Part shown: positions 7,235-9,051 of the stretch, piece after piece | Position numbering within the stretch: position 1 is the stretch's first letter | How the letters are laid out: each line of letters starts with the position of its first letter | Assembly (NCBI GenBank): GCA_030037575.1 | Contig: JASHRB010000479.1 | Span: 1-9,051 of the forward strand | Direction of reading: 5' to 3' | DNA: 9,051 bases | Source: Candidatus Sulfotelmatobacter sp. | GTDB taxonomy: Bacteria; Acidobacteriota; Terriglobia; Terriglobales; Acidobacteriaceae | Program-made: the position numbers and the translations under genes | The notes under the pieces: generated by a model | Seen by the model: only the letters and a program-made list of their open reading frames with translations | What the model was told of the DNA's origin: nothing | The model's database searches: none

Positions 7235-7492
7235 GGTGCGGGAAGGCCATCGGGATCAGCAGCCGCTTGCCTGGAAGCATTCGCATCGCCGTCGCACGAT
7301 GGCGACCGTCAGCCGCGCCCCCGGCGGGTTGCGGCGAACCGGAAGCAGCGGGTTTTCTGCAACTGCCAGCGGCTCGGATTCGAATGGCTGTTCGCCGGCC
7401 CGTGGTTTGCGGCGGCGCCGCTTGGAACCGTGGCAGTGCGCGAATCTTCTCCCAGCCCTCAGCTCAAGTTGCGCAGTGCGGCGGGAACGCCG

Positions 7493-7511
7493 GTTGGCGA
7501 ATTTTGCCAAC
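7493..7511. promoter_or_regulatory. GTTGGC-N7-GCCAAC palindrome (possible operator)
   Basis: Perfect 6-bp arms GTTGGC (7493-7498) and GCCAAC (7506-7511) flank an AT-rich 7-nt centre. It lies about 100 bp after the recJ stop and 300 bp before the lptC start. Arms of this size around an AT-rich centre fit a dimeric-repressor operator. No T-run follows on the minus strand, so a terminator is less likely. No regulator can be named. Confidence 0.3.
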
Positions 7512-7613
7512 ATCTTTCCCCAGTGGTGTTTCGCCAGCCAAGCAAAAACGGAAATCGTCCACGTTGAGAAAACCGGCAACCGTCGATTTCCCCCGTCCGT
7601 CCGCCTTCAACGC

Positions 7614-9051
7614 CTATTGGCCGCACTCCCTGAAATCGCACAGCGTGAGCTCCAAGCCGCCAAACTCAGGATGATCGTTTGTTCCGATGGTGAAGGCAAC
7701 GTCGATCGCGTCTCCGGCGAGAAGCGGGGATTGGGCGAGGCGTTCGGCCATGTGCCAGCCCAGGGCGTCGAAAGCCATGTTCAATCGGCGATTCTCCCCC
7801 CTTGGCTGCGCGCTGTTGCTCGCCCCTGGTGCCGTGGCTGCGGCTTTCTCGGGGCGGGGGAGGGCGGCGCCATGGGGAGGACATTGGGGCGCGGCGAGAA
7901 TGGCCGCAGGCGAAAGTTCTCCCTCGTCTGATGGGTTTTGCTTGGTGGGCCAGAATGGGTGAGCGTTTTCGCCGTCCGCTTTCAGTTTCAGCTTAATGTG
8001 CTTGTCCTTTAAAATTTTGGGCGGAGCCGTCACGCGCACATGACGCGCGACAAATGCCGGCTCGCGATTGCCCGTCCCGTAAGGCTCGAGCAGACGCAAA
8101 GCCTGGTAGAGCGCGGGACTGACTGCATCCATATCTATCTCCGCTGCGACATCGAGCACTGGGTCAAGATCGTCCGCAGTCAGGCGGGCGCGGGCGAAGG
8201 CATCGAGTTGCTTTCGCAGTGGCGCGATGTTCGCGGCGGGCATGGAAAAGCCGCAGGCGTGAGAATGTCCGCCGTAGCGGGTGAAAAGCGGGTGCGACGC
8301 TTCCATCGCTTGCAGCAGATGAAAAGGACCAAGGGAGCGTCCGGAGCCGAATGCCTCCTGGCCTTGACGCGCGATCACGATGGCGGGACGATGATAGCGT
8401 TCGACGACGCGCGTCGCCGCGATGCCGATCACTCCGCGATGCCAGCCCTCGCCGTCGACCACGATGCAATACGCCTGGTGGAGCTCCGCATCACCGGCGA
8501 TGCGCTCTTCCACGGCTTGCACAATGCGCCGCTCTTGTTCCTGGCGCTCGGCATTGAGCCGGTCGAGCTTCCCCGCTAGCTGCCGCGCTCGTTCCCCGTC
8601 CTTCACGCTGAAAAGTTCGATCACGTCACGGGCAACATCCATGCGCCCGGCGGCGTTGATGCGCGGGGCGATGCGGAAAGCAACTTCGGCCGAGCGCGGA
8701 GCACGTTTCGCCGGGATCTGCGCCACTTCGAGCAGGGCCTTCAGTCCCGGGTTGACCGCCCGGCGCAGTTCATCCAGCCCGAGCTTGGCCAACACCCGGT
8801 TCTCGCCGGTCAGCGGAACCGCATCGGCAATGGTGGCAATCGCCACCAGTTTCAGAAACGATCGCAACAGGCGCGCGTGATCCTTTTGAGCGAGGCGGCG
8901 CTCGATCAGAGCTTGTGCGACTTTGAAGGCCACGCCGGCGCCGCAAAGCTGCTTGTAGGGAGAGGGGCAGCCGGGCTGGTTGGGATTCACCACCGCCAGC
9001 GCCTTGGGCACGCCGTCCGTGCCCGGCAGGTGATGATCGGTGACGATCAAA
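7614..9051 (-). CDS. recJ: Single-stranded-DNA-specific exonuclease RecJ (partial, N-terminus outside window)
   Basis: RecJ degrades single-stranded DNA 5' to 3' in RecF-pathway recombination, mismatch repair and base-excision repair. The window holds the last 478 codons; the reading frame runs off the right edge, so the first roughly 100-odd residues of a typical RecJ are missing. Visible from local residue 1: the DHH motif TDHHLPG at 4-10, the phosphoesterase motif IADAVPL at 74-80, RINAAGRM at 130-137, WHRGVIGI at 203-210, GSGRSLG at 235-241 and the DHHA1 motif GGHSHACG at 260-267. A C-terminal OB-fold follows from about 300, with LEPYGTGN at 321-328. The OB-fold is interrupted at about 361-420 by a Pro/Ala-rich insert before the chain resumes at RRLNMAFDALGW. 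The catalytic residues visible are intact, so the enzyme is probably active. In this direction it is the first gene of the window, and a 423-bp gap separates it from lptC. Confidence 0.95.
   Translation of the reverse strand, partial: LIVTDHHLPGTDGVPKALAVVNPNQPGCPSPYKQLCGAGVAFKVAQALIERRLAQKDHARLLRSFLKLVAIATIADAVPLTGENRVLAKLGLDELRRAVNPGLKALLEVAQIPAKRAPRSAEVAFRIAPRINAAGRMDVARDVIELFSVKDGERARQLAGKLDRLNAERQEQERRIVQAVEERIAGDAELHQAYCIVVDGEGWHRGVIGIAATRVVERYHRPAIVIARQGQEAFGSGRSLGPFHLLQAMEASHPLFTRYGGHSHACGFSMPAANIAPLRKQLDAFARARLTADDLDPVLDVAAEIDMDAVSPALYQALRLLEPYGTGNREPAFVARHVRVTAPPKILKDKHIKLKLKADGENAHPFWPTKQNPSDEGELSPAAILAAPQCPPHGAALPRPEKAAATAPGASNSAQPRGENRRLNMAFDALGWHMAERLAQSPLLAGDAIDVAFTIGTNDHPEFGGLELTLCDFRECGQ
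7791..7970 (-). other. Pro/Ala-rich insert coding region inside the RecJ OB-fold
   Basis: This segment encodes about 60 residues (local 361-420) between the strand ending HIKLKLKADG and the strand starting RRLNMAF. In RecJ relatives these two strands are joined by a short loop. The sequence is rich in Pro, Ala and polar residues with no domain I recognise, and frame is maintained. It is probably a disordered surface loop; the exact edges are approximate. Confidence 0.5.

Larger units (their letters stand above)
7191..7613 (-). other. Intergenic region between recJ and lptC
   Basis: This 423-bp gap has no gene I can support. Minus-strand frames contain only short Arg-rich or stop-broken reading frames (for example 107 codons at 7579-7256 and 60 codons at 7641-7459) without any family resemblance. 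The recJ-proximal part is less GC-rich with short T-runs, consistent with a promoter zone for the lpt genes, but no clear -35/-10 pair stands out. Two inverted repeats are listed separately. Confidence 0.4.

Noticed and set aside
7256..7579. Possible 107-codon minus-strand gene between recJ and lptC
   Set aside because: It is Arg-rich without a ribosome-binding site or family features, and overlaps the lptC upstream region in a different frame.

Overview
The window is GC-rich bacterial chromosome with every recognisable gene on the minus strand, so transcription runs from high to low coordinates. It encodes an LPS-export (Lpt) module, so the organism is a diderm. The gene order, the large LptC/LptA-like protein, the exported creatininase-family enzyme and the Ala/Pro-rich insertions in housekeeping proteins suggest Acidobacteriota (Terriglobia-like). 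That taxonomic guess is an inference from protein style, not a database result.

In transcription order the layout is as follows. recJ (single-strand DNA exonuclease) has its N-terminus cut off by the right edge of the window. A non-coding gap of about 420 bp follows. Next come a very large LptC-type protein that also carries LptA/OstA-like modules, and lptB (the LPS exporter ATPase) 21 bp further on. A second gap of 320 bp, containing a very stable cUUCGg hairpin, precedes rpoN (sigma-54). After rpoN come hpf (long-form ribosome hibernation factor) and an exported creatininase-family hydrolase. The core lptC(A)-lptB-rpoN-hpf is the well-known Proteobacteria-like cluster linking envelope biogenesis, sigma-54 and ribosome hibernation. 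The ptsN and rapZ genes that often follow hpf in Proteobacteria are absent here, and the creatininase homologue occupies that place.

Functionally, LptC/LptA and LptB would be part of the machine that extracts LPS from the inner membrane and carries it across the periplasm. The permeases LptF/LptG and the outer-membrane LptD are not in the window. RpoN redirects RNA polymerase to activator-dependent promoters, HPF silences ribosomes in slow growth, and RecJ acts in recombination and repair. No tRNA, rRNA, insertion sequence, CRISPR array or phage gene was seen.

I found no convincing new multi-gene system; this is mostly conserved core genome. The unusual points are the 795-residue LptC/LptA-like bridge protein, a disordered insert of about 125 residues inside RpoN that contains a sequence resembling a common interspersed repeat, a similar insert of about 60 residues in the C-terminal domain of RecJ, and the structured rpoN leader.
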